From Morchella semilibera (Eukaryota; Ascomycota; Pezizomycetes; Pezizales; Morchellaceae), in contig WBVU01000011.1 of the NCBI GenBank assembly GCA_009192285.1, forward strand, positions 864,668 to 928,667: DNA of 64,000 nucleotides, in the 5' to 3' direction. Position numbers and translations under genes: made by a program. A model generated the notes under the pieces. It had not been told where the DNA came from. It saw nothing but the letters and a program-made list of their open reading frames with translations, and made no database searches. This document shows, piece by piece, positions 1 through 12,030 of this stretch. Each line of letters begins with the position of its first letter. Position 1 is the first letter of the stretch.

Positions 1-3000
1 GTTAACAAGGTACAAAGCCTATTCATTTGATGTTAGTGCCTTTGAAAAGAACAAAATACCTGGAGATGACCTACATCTCTTCTATTCTTTGAAGATCGTT
101 CGAACTCTTCATACTTAGTCCCTTGAGCGCTCTTCTAAATACGTTACGCTTTTTCGCTGGGCCCTCATCGTCCTCTTCCTCGGGTCTATATCTAGGGACA
201 CGAGGTGCCGAAGGTGGCAATGGCCGGGGGCCTTGAATAACCTTCTGCACGCTTCTCTCGGTATTTATTCCTACTTCGTCAACAATACTTCGCTGCTGAT
301 TCTCAAGTTGCTTCTTCATATCTTCAAATGAGTTTCTCATTTCCGCAGCACTCCGCACCAACGTCACTAAAATCTCGGTGTCTCTGGCATTGCGCTGGGC
401 GTCACGGACAGTAAGCTAGATATTGTCAGTATGTAGGTCTATAAAGTAGGTAGAGGGCCATACGTGATCCATTAATGCAACAATATCTTTCGACTGAATT
501 CTGTCAACTCCTCTTCCGGTTGCGCTGTCATATAATGGTGATGGCATGCCATGGGAATTCCCACTGCCCACTCTTCTATGACCACCATAATAGTCATCGT
601 CTTCAAGGCCAATACCACGAATAGCTCCCATGCCCATAGATGGACTCCCCATTTGTTGGATAGGCGTCATGGGGCCTGGTGATTGTATACCGGGATTAGC
701 AGCAGAGATATAACCTTCATCTTTTGTTTGGATTGCTGGTGACAGCGACCGAAGAGATGGCGGCATTCCATTAGATTCCTCATCGTTGTATTGGCGATCA
801 TTGGCAGGGTTAAACTGCCAATCTTCTGGCTCATGGCCAATGGGTCCCTGAATTATAGAGGGATTGGTATTAATTTCCTCATCGTCCTCTCCCAGATTCA
901 TATGCGTCTCCGGCACATTATCGCCAGCCCTAGGTAGAGCACTCGGGCCCAGCGCAGGGGCAGAGCCAGTTCGGTACGACGCATCCGACATACCCAGATT
1001 AGATGGGGCATCGAGTACAGACGCCTGATGAGAGTGTGGAACAACCGGTGTAGATCTCATTGAGGGATTCCCTCCCAGCATGAAAACTCGCTGGCCATCC
1101 TTCTCCATGTCCGTGGGATCAAAATTATGTTGGGTGTCTGTGTTCAAGTGTCTTGCTTCGATAGATGTACTCTGAATCCTAGCATCCATAAGTGCGTTCT
1201 CCTGTGCTTCTTCCCGTACTTTTGCAAAGTATGCATCTACTGCGCCATTCCTCTTGGAAACATCTCCGTTCCAATACTCATTTTCATGAATGTTTGACAT
1301 ATCCGCGTTCTCTTTCCCTTTACCTTTGTATTGACCCCTACGCTGTTTTGCCAACTTGGTGCTTTGTGTTGAACTGAGAGAAGCAATTGATAGCGCTCTT
1401 TCGCCCTCTCCGACACTTCTTCCGGAAGAAACTGAACTCACACCATCGTTATCATAACCGTTACCATTAATATTGAGATGTGAGCGCTTGTTAGCCAATG
1501 ATTTACCATCAGCACCATCTGATAGGTTACTCCTTGATGCTCGATGCGGTAAATTCAGTTCACTAAAAACCGGAAACTCTGAATCCGGTGGCGGGGGTGT
1601 ATGCCCAGTAGTCATTCCGTTCTCCTTTGGATATGGGGGGCCTGATTTTGCCGAGAGAATGGATGCTCTAGTCTCTGCATATGTCTCTGGAGTATCTGGC
1701 CTATTCGGTCCATCCGGCATCTCAAGCCTCTCGCCATTAGGAATCGCACCCACAAGTGATACCCCTTCTCCGGCTTCTGACAAAATCGGGGATTGGGGAG
1801 GGCCAAGTCCAAGGCCTGGCGCTTTAGGATACGACATATCGGACTTCTCAGGTATAGCGTCAGCGAACCCGTTGTCAATCGCATCATTTAATTCCGCCAT
1901 GACTTGTGAAACTACCTCTCGGTTGTTCTCTGAAACTTGAGAATCAGCGCCACCAGCAATTACCATACCCTGGCCACTTCCTTTTTCCATATCTGGAGTC
2001 AGAACTACCATTGGCTGTGCAACGTTAGGCATACTTAAACTCTTGTCGAGCCTCTTGCTGCCCTGGCGTTCAAGTAGAGCAGACGCAACCGTTTGGTCGA
2101 ACTTTGAAAGCTTCGTTTGGTTATTAGTGGTCTTGATCTCGTTGAGTTGCGGGAGGATAAGGCGTTTTATAGCATCTTCAACAAGATCAAGAAGCGCCGG
2201 GTTATTGATTGAGGCGGTTCTTTGCAGTTGGGACTCCTCCATTTGAGACGCCTTGCGGCGTTGTCTATTTTTCTCGGCGGTGATGTCGTCGACTTCTCGA
2301 TCACGACTCTGGCTACGGCTTCTCGCACGAGGTGCCTTTAGGTAGTCACCAGCCATCGTACTCCCACCCCTAACTTGCGATCCTCTCCGTGATTTAGTAT
2401 TACGTCCTTTGCCCAATTTTTCAAACCCTTCCATCACACTCTGTTCAATCGACTGCTTCTCGTGTTGACTTAGGGCGATTGATTCCCGATTAGATATGCG
2501 TTCCCGGCTAAGGCTTCTGCTCCTTCTACGACCCAATTTAGGTGCTTTAAGCCCAGCCTCTTCCTGAATATCGTACTCCCGACTAACACTCCTACTTCTT
2601 GCTCCTTTCTGCGACTTGGCTGAATCCTTCTCAAAGTAGCCTTCGGGTTGTTTGCTTCTTGATGCAGACCTATTCCGCCGAGCGGCACGACGATTGTAAG
2701 ATTCACTTTTTTCCCTAGGAGAGCTGTTGGTAGACTCGGGGCTAGCTGCTTCCCGAGTGATGCTGACGTACGGTTGATCGGCAGAATTATATGATGTGAC
2801 CGATGAATGGTCACCAGAAGTTGACCGATTATCACCCATAACTAACCTGTCCTCTCCAATGTGCGGCGACAGCGATATCCTCTGGGTATGGGATGGTCTT
2901 CGAGGGCTGGTACCAGCGTCCGAGATATGTATGCCATTGCCGTCAGAAGAAGTTTTAACTTGGTGGCGCCTTTGAGCCGAGGGGGTTACTTTGACCCGAA

Positions 3001-3277
3001 CGCTCGGACGACGGTTGGGGGATCCGCCACCCGGCTTGCCATTTTCGAAATACTCTATCAGCAGTGAAGTGTTGGTTCCGCTCAAAGTGGTGCTTGCATC
3101 AGCATCTTTTTTTCTTCTTCGGTTCGTTTGAATAGTAATTGGACGGCCGTCCTCGGGAATAGAGAAACTGGTGTGATCTGTCCTGCGTGACAGGTCGGTT
3201 GCAGTGTAGCTCCCCTGAGAGCTGAGTACGGACTGCTCTTGTGCATTATTCCCGCCCATTTTTGTTGAATTTACCAA
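1..3277 (-). CDS. Large Ser/Arg-rich conserved fungal protein, 3' end outside window
   Basis: Partial gene of unknown function. Exons visible on the minus strand are 464-3277, 75-415 and 1-18. The introns 416-463 (GTATGG..TACTGAC..CTAG) and 19-74 (GTAGGT..CACTAAC..ATAG) keep the frame. The first 938 residues are low-complexity, with several RSRSxSR(E/D) modules around residues 225-330 that look like SR-type phosphorylation sites. A short conserved-looking block near residue 70 begins SLLIEYFENGKPGGG. After the first intron the protein becomes ordered and probably helical (TVRDAQRNARDTEILVTLVR), followed by an acidic stretch and a basic KKRNVFRRALKGLSMKSS segment leading into a possible coiled coil. 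I believe this C-terminal part is conserved across filamentous ascomycetes, but I cannot name the family. The start at 3277 is the first ATG; a second ATG lies six codons downstream. Confidence 0.8.
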
Positions 3278-6200
3278 CTATGACCGCGTGCGGCCTAGGC
3301 GCCAAAAAAAGAGACAAATTAGAAACAGTCTAATAGGGATTTCGTGGAGAATTGATTTGGTACCTTTTTGTTGATGCCCACGTTGCTGACTCTGTCGCTG
3401 TGAATCAACCAGCCGCAAGGCAGGCAGATACACCAATAACGCCAACGGAGGAAGAAGAAAATAACTTCTTTACGGGTAGAGCTCCGCCTGGTGAGCAATA
3501 ACAGCGGAAGAGAAAATAGAGGCAAGTATTATTCCAATGAATGTATCTTCTTTTGATGGCGATTGATTGCTAGGAGAGGGAGGTAACAACAGTGATGGTG
3601 ATAACGATGATGATGATGGAGGGGGTTGGGGGTTGGGGGTTGGGTGTGAGAGGATAAGGAAAGAAGAGCGGATGAGACGCTGGAATGAGCGACGGGAGGG
3701 CCTGGCAGGTGATGGTGCTCCCAGTTGGTTGGAGGCGGGCAACCGAGGCGAGCGGCGGGGAGTGAAGAGGACGTGAATGGGGGGGGTGGTAGAGCTCTTT
3801 TCTTCCTGCTCCTCTTCCACGACGCTTTTGATCCGAGTGGTTGTAGTTGAGGACGGTGATGGTACTGTGTGTTTACTGGGTCGAGTGGCCTGGCTGCTTT
3901 AGCTGATTAGAGAGCTATTAGCCAAGGTAGTTAGGTATGTCACTGTTTGTGTTTGCCCTCTCTTCTATCCAAACGCGCGAAACGGCCGCGAGGGATGCGC
4001 GAAGAAAATTTGAATGGCAACACAACAGGCTGAGAATAGCAGTGCAGCAGAAGTACCTACAGGCGCCTGTGGGTGTAGAGGGGCCCTGGCTTTTGATGAT
4101 GATGATGGATAAACTAACCATACAGCAGGCTGAGAACCAGAACAACAACAACAACAACAATAACAAAAACTAACCCAACCAACAGCCTACTTTCGCTTCT
4201 TCTTCTCGAGCGATAAATGGTAGGCTGGGTGTAAACAAATCTCAGTGACACAAAAATAATATATGGTGGCGGCGGTGCTTTCCCTGTGTAAGCAAGCGCA
4301 ATTCCTGGGTCGACTTTTCCTAGCCCCCTCCCCCCCATTTGTTGTGCGCCTGCCCTTTTTCCCTTTTGTCCGCGGCTGAGACCGACTGCGGTAAAGTGAA
4401 TACATCACGATTGGAGCTTCCTTGCATACTCTGCTCTTATTCTAACACGGCACCCTCTTTCTGAAAATCCATAGCTCTATCAGGAGCTGATCTTGATCAC
4501 AACGGAGCATCACGCATTTGAGGGAATATCACATAATTAAAAGCCACTTGAGAAGCCTAGGTTTTTGATTTGAAACGAGATCGATGAGCTTTTTTTCTGA
4601 GCCCTGAACACTAAGGGTATACTCGCAGAATCCTACAGTAGAGTAAATATATGATGGTATATATGCTACTGTAGGTACCAACTAAAATAATTCCAAGCTA
4701 CTGATTGGGATGGTGCAGTAAATCCCTTAGGCACAAGCAACCGCTCCCGCGCGCTGCATGTAATTTTTTCGGAGGCTACATACCAAAAATGTAGGTACAC
4801 ATACCTCTAGGCTCTTAGTTCCTCTGAGTGGAAAAAGAAAAAATGCAGGAGAAGACTCTTTCTTGGTGGAGGGATGAGTTGTCTCCGCCTGCATCAGAAT
4901 TTTATCTCTTTGATCACGACGTTAAGAGTGCTGCTCAGTGGGCAGCACGTACGCCAAGGCCAAGCCTTATTATTATCCCTGACCGTTTCTATAGCAATAA
5001 GGGTTCACGCGAGATCCAAATAATGAGACAGAACCCGTACGTACATGTAGGTACACCATATACATGTATGTATACCGTATCATCCGAATAAATCCGTTGC
5101 GAGACAGCAGGGATATAGGCCAACCAGAGCCCACCTTTAGGCGTCAATATCCTTCAGATTTTGCGGTATATGACAGCGCCTAGGTATTGAGATACATGTA
5201 TGTGCATGATACATCTGAAGCATATTGTATTTTTTCCAGCCGTCTGGTTGGCTTTTCTCTTGTCATTTGTATCCAACAGCGATGCCCCTTAATCACAAAC
5301 CCGTCCCCCACAATGCCGAATATTTACCTTTAAACGTCCGCCCATTGGGGCTGGTTTTGCCGGTGAAGAGAGCTGAAAAACGACAGATGTAGGTACGTAC
5401 ATGTATACATACATCTACTTAAGCAGGTACTCTGATATCTACGGGCATCAATTACTTAACTACACATCTACATGTAGCTACGTGGTCTACTCCTACAGCA
5501 ACGGCACTGTACCTATTGGGTCCTTTTCCATCCATATCAAGTCACCACATGCGTTTCCTGGGTAAAGATGCTTATGTCTGATACCTGTCAGTAACCATCT
5601 TATGAGTACTCTACATACTTACATGTAGGTACATGTAGTTGCGTAGTTCCTTAAAGGAACGTAGTCAAGCATACGAATGAACGTGGCTCATCCCACGCTT
5701 TCTTGACATGCGGCTCTATCAAGCATTTCGACCTAAGAACTTCGCTACACATACATGTATGTACCCCCCACGAAACCGGGAACGGCACTTACCGAAATTC
5801 CGATGTCAAACTGAAGCATGTTTCACACCTGACGCTATCCGGACTACGAGGAATTTGCTACATACCTCAGTCCTGGACTATAGCTATCTGTTATTGACGT
5901 CGATCGTTAGTTCTGTAGTTCTGTTGCTGTAGATGCTCTTAGAGACCTAGGCTTTCTGCAGCCTGTGAGATATATGCCTTTGGGTCTTAATTCGGCACGT
6001 TGATTTTCTCCCTGCAGATAGGTTGCATACAACCAACCAATCAGTATAGCCACATTCCGAAGATCGGACGGCTTATCTGATACTTCCCTATGCGATGATT
6101 CGAAACAAAAATTTGCTTCTGGTGTAATTATTCATTGGGCTCAACTTCGGATCCTGGGACATCCTGGTGCATCTCAGGTGATTCGCAGTCTCGAACACAG

Positions 6201-6638
6201 AATTTGTGGGGAGATATTTTACGGACCCGCGTTTTGGTCGGCTAGATGAGAGGAGCATCGAAAAACCTCTAAGGCTATCTCTTTACCTTATCAGCTCATG
6301 AGAGACCCGCCGGGGAAAGTGGGCGTACTATTCCCTTCCAGACCTACCACAAATTTGCCCCCCAAAATAGGGAAAAATATAGGATGCAGCTATATTAGCA
6401 GGCAAATAGGAATTTTAAGTTGCGTAAGTGGGTCCTGCTACAACGGAAGCCGAGTGATATCGTATGATCTGGGATGCGGCATCTGCGGCGAGGTATTTCT
6501 GTTGTAGATCATTATGCCTGCAGTGGGGTATATGTGAGACACATCAGGAAAAGTTTTAGTAGCTTATTGGGGCAGGAGGTCTATCATAATAAATCACGCG
6601 AGAAATTGAGGATTCGAAATTTGTAAGGCACAGTAGTA

Positions 6639-6761
6639 CTCGCAAACTCCTGACGTTTGTAAAATGGACCGCTATTGCATGCCATACAAATTCGCGCCAA
6701 GTCCAAAATTTACTATGGTATGCAATAGTGGCCCATTTCACAAACGCCAGGAGTTTGCGAG
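6639..6761. mobile_element. TA-flanked MITE, family A copy 1
   Basis: A 123-bp imperfect palindrome whose ends read CTCGCAAACTCCTG and, inverted, CTCGCAAACTCCTG. It is flanked by TA at 6637-6638 and 6762-6763, and the arms pair over about 55 bp. It carries no reading frame of interest. A related element of the same length, also TA-flanked, occurs in the opposite orientation at 9601-9723. The TA target duplication plus long stem is what is expected of Tc1/mariner-derived (Stowaway-like) non-autonomous elements; the superfamily is an inference. Confidence 0.75.
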
Positions 6762-7593
6762 TACAGTGCCCACCCGCATGTAGGTTTATGTGACAAGCCC
6801 AATCACCACTGTGCACAGGTGCCCATCCCAAAATACGACCTGGGGATCATTCGCTGGTACAATATCCACTGCTCTTTCCCATCACATATACTTATACCCA
6901 TATTAGTACCTTAAATCACCAAGAATTTATTAGTGATTTAACGCTAGACGAGAGTTGAGTAGTGTCTTTTTTTCTTTTTTTTAAGAAAAAAGGTTTTGCA
7001 TTGTATGACATTTTCTTGGTAGGATGATTCAAAGGACACCCGGGTTTTTTCAACACGGGATCTAACTTTACCTGGATGTTGACACGATATAGAAAGTCTA
7101 AATCCAAGGAGGCAGAGGCTGCTAGATGAAAGATCCGGACCCAGTCTGAGCTAGCTCCTCCTCAATCGAATCATTATCAAACTAGCGAGGAGCCACTATA
7201 TGTGCATGCGCGCGCCTCGAATGCACTAGTTGAAGAGGTGCTCATAGGACATCACATCCAGTATTGGTAAATCCCCCCCCTAAAAGTGTGGTCAGTGTCC
7301 TTGACAGTTTTTAAAAGAGATACTGGCTTGGTTTGTTAGGTTTAAATTCCGATCTTCGAGTGATAATATATGATCTATAACCAAATGACCAGCGCGGCCT
7401 AGCAATAGTGATAGGTAAAATACATGTAACTTATACATAGTTTACTATATGTAAGTAGTCCATACGCTTAGGTTTTTAGATTGTTCAATGTGCAGCTTCG
7501 GTCCATTCAAACGCTGAGATATGGGGGAATATGATTAGCCATGTATATATAAATGTAGCTATATGTATATAAGTACAAGTACACGTACACGTA

Positions 7594-7676
7594 CTACGGT
7601 GTGAAGGGTAAGTGAGTAGAACTCGACGGTGCGGTTTGCGTTGCTACGTTCTGCTCACTTACCCTTGACACCGTAG
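7594..7676. mobile_element. TA-flanked stem-loop element (MITE-like)
   Basis: An 83-bp inverted repeat. The arms start CTACGGTGTGAAGGGTAAG and, from the other end, CTACGGTGTCAAGGGTAAG. They pair over about 30 bp with two mismatches around a GC-richer loop. TA dinucleotides flank it at 7592-7593 and 7677-7678. The sequence differs from the 6639 and 7809 elements, so this is a separate family. No coding capacity. Confidence 0.6.
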
Positions 7677-7808
7677 TACTTAGCGCTAGCTATAGGAGGT
7701 CTATGCCTTGAGAACACCCCATTATAATAGATACGGTTTATATGGTATAGATTATGATACAGATTTTTCAAAGAGCCAAATACATGTACCTCCCAAGTGC
7801 ACATGCTA

Positions 7809-7887
7809 TGGAGCGGTAAATGTGTCAAAAGTAATTTTACCATCGGTGGTGAAATTACTTTTGACACATTTATAATTTACCGCACCA
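7809..7887. mobile_element. TA-flanked stem-loop element (MITE-like)
   Basis: A 79-bp near-perfect palindrome with core arm GTGTCAAAAGTAATTT and its complement, a 4-bp loop and a 7-bp insertion (TATAAAT-like) in one arm. TA occurs at 7807-7808 and 7888-7889. Its short length and near-identical arms suggest a young non-autonomous insertion or a strong cruciform-forming site. No coding capacity. Confidence 0.55.
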
Positions 7888-8496
7888 TACACATGCCATA
7901 TTTTGGGACAAAGTTTATCACCGTATTAACCTAAGGTTTATGCCTAGCGTACTACATGTAGTCATATGGTACACATATATAGTCTATGTTTTAGGCCATA
8001 AAATAGGGCGTTGCTCATGTTTATCCTCTGCTCATACAGGCCCATGCTTATAAGAACACGTATTCCAGTAAGTAAATACTCCTATAGACTCGATCATGGA
8101 GCCCGGCTTTTATTTCAGACCGACCAGGTTTATTGGAATGGGGCTGTGTGTATGATATATATGTCCATCAGAAGGGGTAGAAGGCGTACAGAGAGAGAAC
8201 AAGTCATGCAGCGGCTTCCAGCACTGAAATGAAATGTCTCTTTAATTCTCCTATCTTAGTAATTCAACCCAAAAGTAGATCTGGGTGGTGTAATAGTACC
8301 AGGCTGAGGGCCGGAAATCACTTGTATATATATAAATGGGCCCGCATATATAGTAACTTCATAAATACATGTAGTGGTATTGGTATACCTCAGGGCAGAA
8401 CCAGCCTATTTCATTTTTAGGTGGCATAATGCTTAGATATATGCCTCCATGTACATGCAGTTGTGGTCAAAAAACCACAGCCGCAGCCTCTACTCC

Positions 8497-9413
8497 TTAA
8501 GTCTTACTGTGAACACAAAGTCCAATCCCAGCCAGTACGAGTGCCATCCCAATCCACGTCTCTGTTCATATTAGTTAGTGTACGCTGGTAAAAATGGGAG
8601 AAAGACTAGGGAGAAGCGTTGTTATAAGGTCAACAAACCTTTGCTAATGACCTTTCGCTCAGCAAACCACTCCCCTACTACAGTGAACAAGAAAGCAAGG
8701 GAGTTGACAATGGGAACAGTAAGAGATAGTTCTACGGCGTAGTTTAGAAACAAGTAATCAACGCGGCAGCCAAAGGGGGGGAGGGGGAGGGGGTTATATA
8801 CCAGCTTTCCCAATCAACAGGAAAAACCACACTGATCCCGTAAGATTTATGACTACACGAAACTATACATCAAAAAATGAAACACTCGGGAGATAGATAA
8901 TTGTAATTGTAACATACGTAGCGGGATCGCATAACTTGGCCTTTTTAGCATATCGAAAGCTGCAAATGCGGCCCTGTAGTAGACACGTGCAGGTTCGTTA
9001 GTAGCCTAAATAAAAAGCGATAGAATAATAGCAAACTCCATGGTGAAAACAAAACAGGTTAAATTACTAACTTCAAGATAATCTTCTTAGCCACACCGGT
9101 ATTTGGGTCCTCCAAGACCGCCCTCTTAGGCGGGCTATAGTTTACTGCTGCCTTGCGTATGAATCTACACCTCTCGCCTATAATTAGTTCCGATTCCTTT
9201 TAGATATGTACTACATGCACTTGTATGATTGTGGTTTTGGTAAGTTGGACATTGGAACCTACGGGTTGGTAAACCCCCTATGCATACTGTTAGCCTAGCT
9301 AGCTCAGTTGGTAAATGTGATATTAAATGAGTGATTACATACCATGCCATTCCGACCATAATGAAGCCAATGACCCATCGTATAACTCCAGGGTCTTCCG
9401 GTGTGTCTGCCAT
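8497..9413 (-). CDS. TMEM234-like small multi-pass membrane protein (6 exons)
   Basis: Exons 9343-9413, 9072-9170, 8918-8973, 8802-8852, 8639-8731 and 8497-8561 join into a 144-residue protein. Introns of 172, 98, 65, 70 and 77 bp have GT..AG ends; the second has a perfect TACTAAC branch site. The first acceptor was chosen because it keeps the frame and restores a Trp after GMA. The product is hydrophobic with about four membrane segments and blocks such as NLTGSVWFFLLIGKAE, LSLTVPIVNSLAFLFTVVGE and TWIGMALVLAGIGLCV. These match my recollection of the TMEM234 family, an EamA/SMR-like fold of unclear function. The largest exon is only 99 bp, so an ORF-length filter would miss the gene. Start ATG at 9413 precedes MADTPEDPG. 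Confidence 0.82.
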
Positions 9414-10055
9414 GGTGTCTTATCGTGAGAAAGCTAAGATGTGAACTAAGCTGAGGGAGTTATCGCGTGTTGACGATTGTGGTATGTACGAGAACCCTAA
9501 CCCTTTGAGAGAGCCTATGGGATCCCTGTATTGTAAATACATGTATGTATGTACCATTACCATCAATTTGATACAATACATACAATACCGGTACTGTATA
9601 CTCGTACTTTCCTGACGTTTGTAAAGGGGACCACTATTGCATACCATACTAAATTTCGGGCTTGGCGCGTATTTGTATGGCATACAATAGCGGTCATTTT
9701 CACAAACGTCAGGAACATACGAGTACTTGTACTTACATGTATGTGCTCTATGCAGGTGCCTCGTAAATCTTAAGTATAGGATATAAAAGACATCTGTATG
9801 AATTATATATTGTGCTCTTATTGGTATGATTGGATACATGCGAACTAGTTTTCGCTCAACTGAACCATTAATGAGTACATGTAGGTACATCATGCTCTAA
9901 ATAACTAATGCTTATAGCCAAAGTTCGAGCAATTATAATTCTTCAGTTGCCGCATGTAGTGGGTAAGGATAGGATGCCCGGGACTCCGTTGGTGTAGATG
10001 TAGTCGCAGCAATGGCCTAAATGGAGATAAAATACAGGTGCTCATAATATTGAGT
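9414..10055. other. Intergenic, contains MITE family A copy 2
   Basis: Upstream of the TMEM234-like gene and downstream of the gene ending at 10056. It contains the inverted-repeat element at 9601-9723 and several TACATGTA palindromes. The 157-codon reading frame crossing it reads through the palindrome and is not taken as a gene. Confidence 0.6.
9601..9723. mobile_element. TA-flanked MITE, family A copy 2 (inverted relative to copy 1)
   Basis: A 123-bp imperfect palindrome flanked by TA at 9599-9600 and 9724-9725. Its right arm (TTTGTATGGCATACAATAG..) matches the complement of the left arm of the element at 6639-6761, including the unpaired TTGGCGCG centre, so the two are copies of one family in opposite orientation. 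The outermost bases differ (CTCGTAC versus CTCGCAA). Confidence 0.75.
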
Positions 10056-11644
10056 TTACATGTATTTATCAGCCCTATTCTTCAAAAATGCAATCATTGC
10101 CCTCAACCTCCCTTCCGCATCCTCAAGCGCATGACGTGCCTCCTTCTCCTTCCCCTTATTTATCCTTCTATCGCCTGTGGCCTTTTTCTTTCTCTCTTCG
10201 ATTCCCTTCTCGACGGCTAGCTCAAGTTCCGTGCTCCAGACCAACTCTGCCTCTGTTAAGAGCAATCGCATCATACTCTCTAGTAGTATCGCAACTTTAG
10301 CATTGTCGCTAACAGAAGTCGTATTAGCAGGCCAAGGGAGATATCTATTCATGAGCTTTTCAACTGTCAAATCATCTGTTTCATCCCTCTCCGGTGCAGG
10401 GGCTTTCGATGAGATGATAGTATCGAGAATGAGCTGATTTAATGCCGCCCGATAGCTAGGCTCTGCGGAAATGAAGGTTGATGTAAAAAGCATAAAGCTC
10501 GGCGGCGAAAAACGCAATATAATGTCTTTATATTCGCGATAAAGATCCTCAATGTCGATGTAACAGCGATGGTAAGATACAGATGAGAGTAGGGATAGAA
10601 ATCGTTGTCGTAGAACAAGGGCTTCCATCCCACCCCACTCATCTGCTACACCGGGATCATCATCCTCTACATTAGAAATAACATCGACCATTTCGGTATC
10701 CTCTGATGTTGATTTAGGCGCTGCTGAAGAGGTGGTCTCGGGTTCGTTCCCTTCATCATCGATAAACGAGCTGTTGAGGCTTCCCATATTGCTCTTCTTT
10801 GGACGCTTTGTAGAAAGCTCATCTTTATAGATCGGGTTCCACCGATCTAAACTCGATGCATTCCCATCATTGGCAAAGATTGCACGAATAACCTTTTTAT
10901 AACCTGCGCTCCCTTTTGTATCTGGGAGCATTTTGACAATCAGGGCATTCTTCGACGCGTCAGGGTTGCCTGTCTGCGCATTCGTTGATTGCCTATCTTC
11001 CCAATCTGCCTCTAATACATCCAGCAAGATCTCCAATTGCAGCTTCCACCACTTCCACCTTTTAGGGTGTTTGACTGAACATGTGAATCCCCACCCGACG
11101 ATTGCCCACACATCCTCCGCTACGGCGAACAGTGACTCGCCTTCAGCAAGTTCACCAGTGAGATGATCATCAGTGGTGGTATTGGTAGCCGGCGAGTTAC
11201 CTCTATCTCTCTCTTTTTTAGTCCTTCGCCCGCGGACCCTGGTATCGTCAAACACCCACGCAGCTGCAAAGTCGGAATTAAGAGGTCCAATCGATTTCAG
11301 TATTCGGCGGAGGAGGAGAAAGGCATCAATAGGTGCTGTGGGGGTGGGCTCATTCCTAGAAAGCTGACTAGTGAGGTATGGATGGGAAACGAGGGTTGTT
11401 ATCAGACGGATGTGGGTGTGAGGGGGGACGAGGGCCGCAGAGGGCGAAGGACTGGATACACCAGGGCTTATGACACCCCCGAGACATTCAATCGCCTGGG
11501 CATCTGAGGTTTGTCAGTTATAGCAGAGAAAGGAGATAGAAGGGAAAGCAAACATAAGGATTCTTCGAGAGCACCACGAATACGATCATTAAGATTATAA
11601 GGGACAGGCTTTGTTGACCTGTATTTAGGGGGATGTTCGGCCAT
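10056..11644 (-). CDS. Conserved-looking fungal hypothetical protein, 502 aa
   Basis: Two exons, 11584-11644 and 10056-11503, give 502 residues. The 80-bp intron (GTATTC..AACTGAC..CTCAG) is inferred because the upstream reading frame is open and coherent (AIECLGGVISPGVSS..) but shifted relative to ATG 11644. The N-terminal half has helical, hydrophobic repeats (LITTLVSHPYLTSQLS, AVAEDVWAIVGWGF, HPKRWKWWKLQLEILLDVLE) and may form an alpha-solenoid. The middle is acidic and disordered (about residues 240-310), and the last 60 residues form a charged helix. I do not recognise the family. The stop codon overlaps a TACATGTA palindrome. Choice of the first exon is less certain than the rest. Confidence 0.75.
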
Positions 11645-12030
11645 AATAAATATCAGCGAGTGGAATTGAAGTAATCAATGGTAGGGGATGCGGCCTGAGA
11701 TTCGCCGAAAGTTGATTGCACTATCTTATCTACATACATGTAAGTAAAGTACATAGGATCATTGCTGCCTAAATACGTGTACCTACGACATATGTAGTAC
11801 AAGCCATATGTACCTTACTACCATTAGCTACATGTAGGTGTCTGAGTAGGCCCCACCAATCCATGTAGCTATCAGCCTCCTCCACCACTACCACCACCAC
11901 CACCACCACCAACATCACCACCCCACCACCCCCAACAAGGTACACATCATTGGTATCCTCATAACATACCCTTCTTACAACTCGCTATCGCTGTCCTATT
12001 AAGGAATTATCTGAGAAGCAACTAGTCACC
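11645..12030. promoter_or_regulatory. Divergent promoter region with (CCA)n tract
   Basis: 386 bp between two divergently transcribed genes. It contains two TACATGTA palindromes (near 11737 and 11829) and a (CCA)n-rich tract at about 11880-11935, likely in the 5' leader of the RBX1 gene. No TATA box is obvious. Confidence 0.5.

Larger units (their letters stand above)
3278..8496. other. Gene-poor intergenic region with stem-loop elements
   Basis: About 5.2 kb with no supportable gene. 3278-4400 is probably the promoter and 5' leader of the minus-strand gene ending at 3277; it contains CT-rich and GGT/GAT-rich low-complexity DNA and an (AAC)n run near 4141-4165. From about 5000 to 8400 the DNA is rich in TACATGTA palindromes and holds three TA-flanked inverted-repeat elements, listed separately. 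Short reading frames here have biased, repeat-like translations and show no splice-linked extension. Confidence 0.6.

Noticed and set aside
3470-3820. Overlapping 69- and 116-codon frames upstream of the first gene
   Set aside because: Low-complexity GAT/GGT and CCT-type sequence; opposite-strand frames over the same bases; more likely 5' leader or promoter.
9295-9320. tRNA A-box-like TAGCTCAGTTGGTA
   Set aside because: No matching B box or cloverleaf downstream, and it lies inside an intron of the TMEM234-like gene.
9420-9893. 157-codon minus-strand frame
   Set aside because: It reads straight through the MITE palindrome and TACATGTA runs; composition is repeat-derived.
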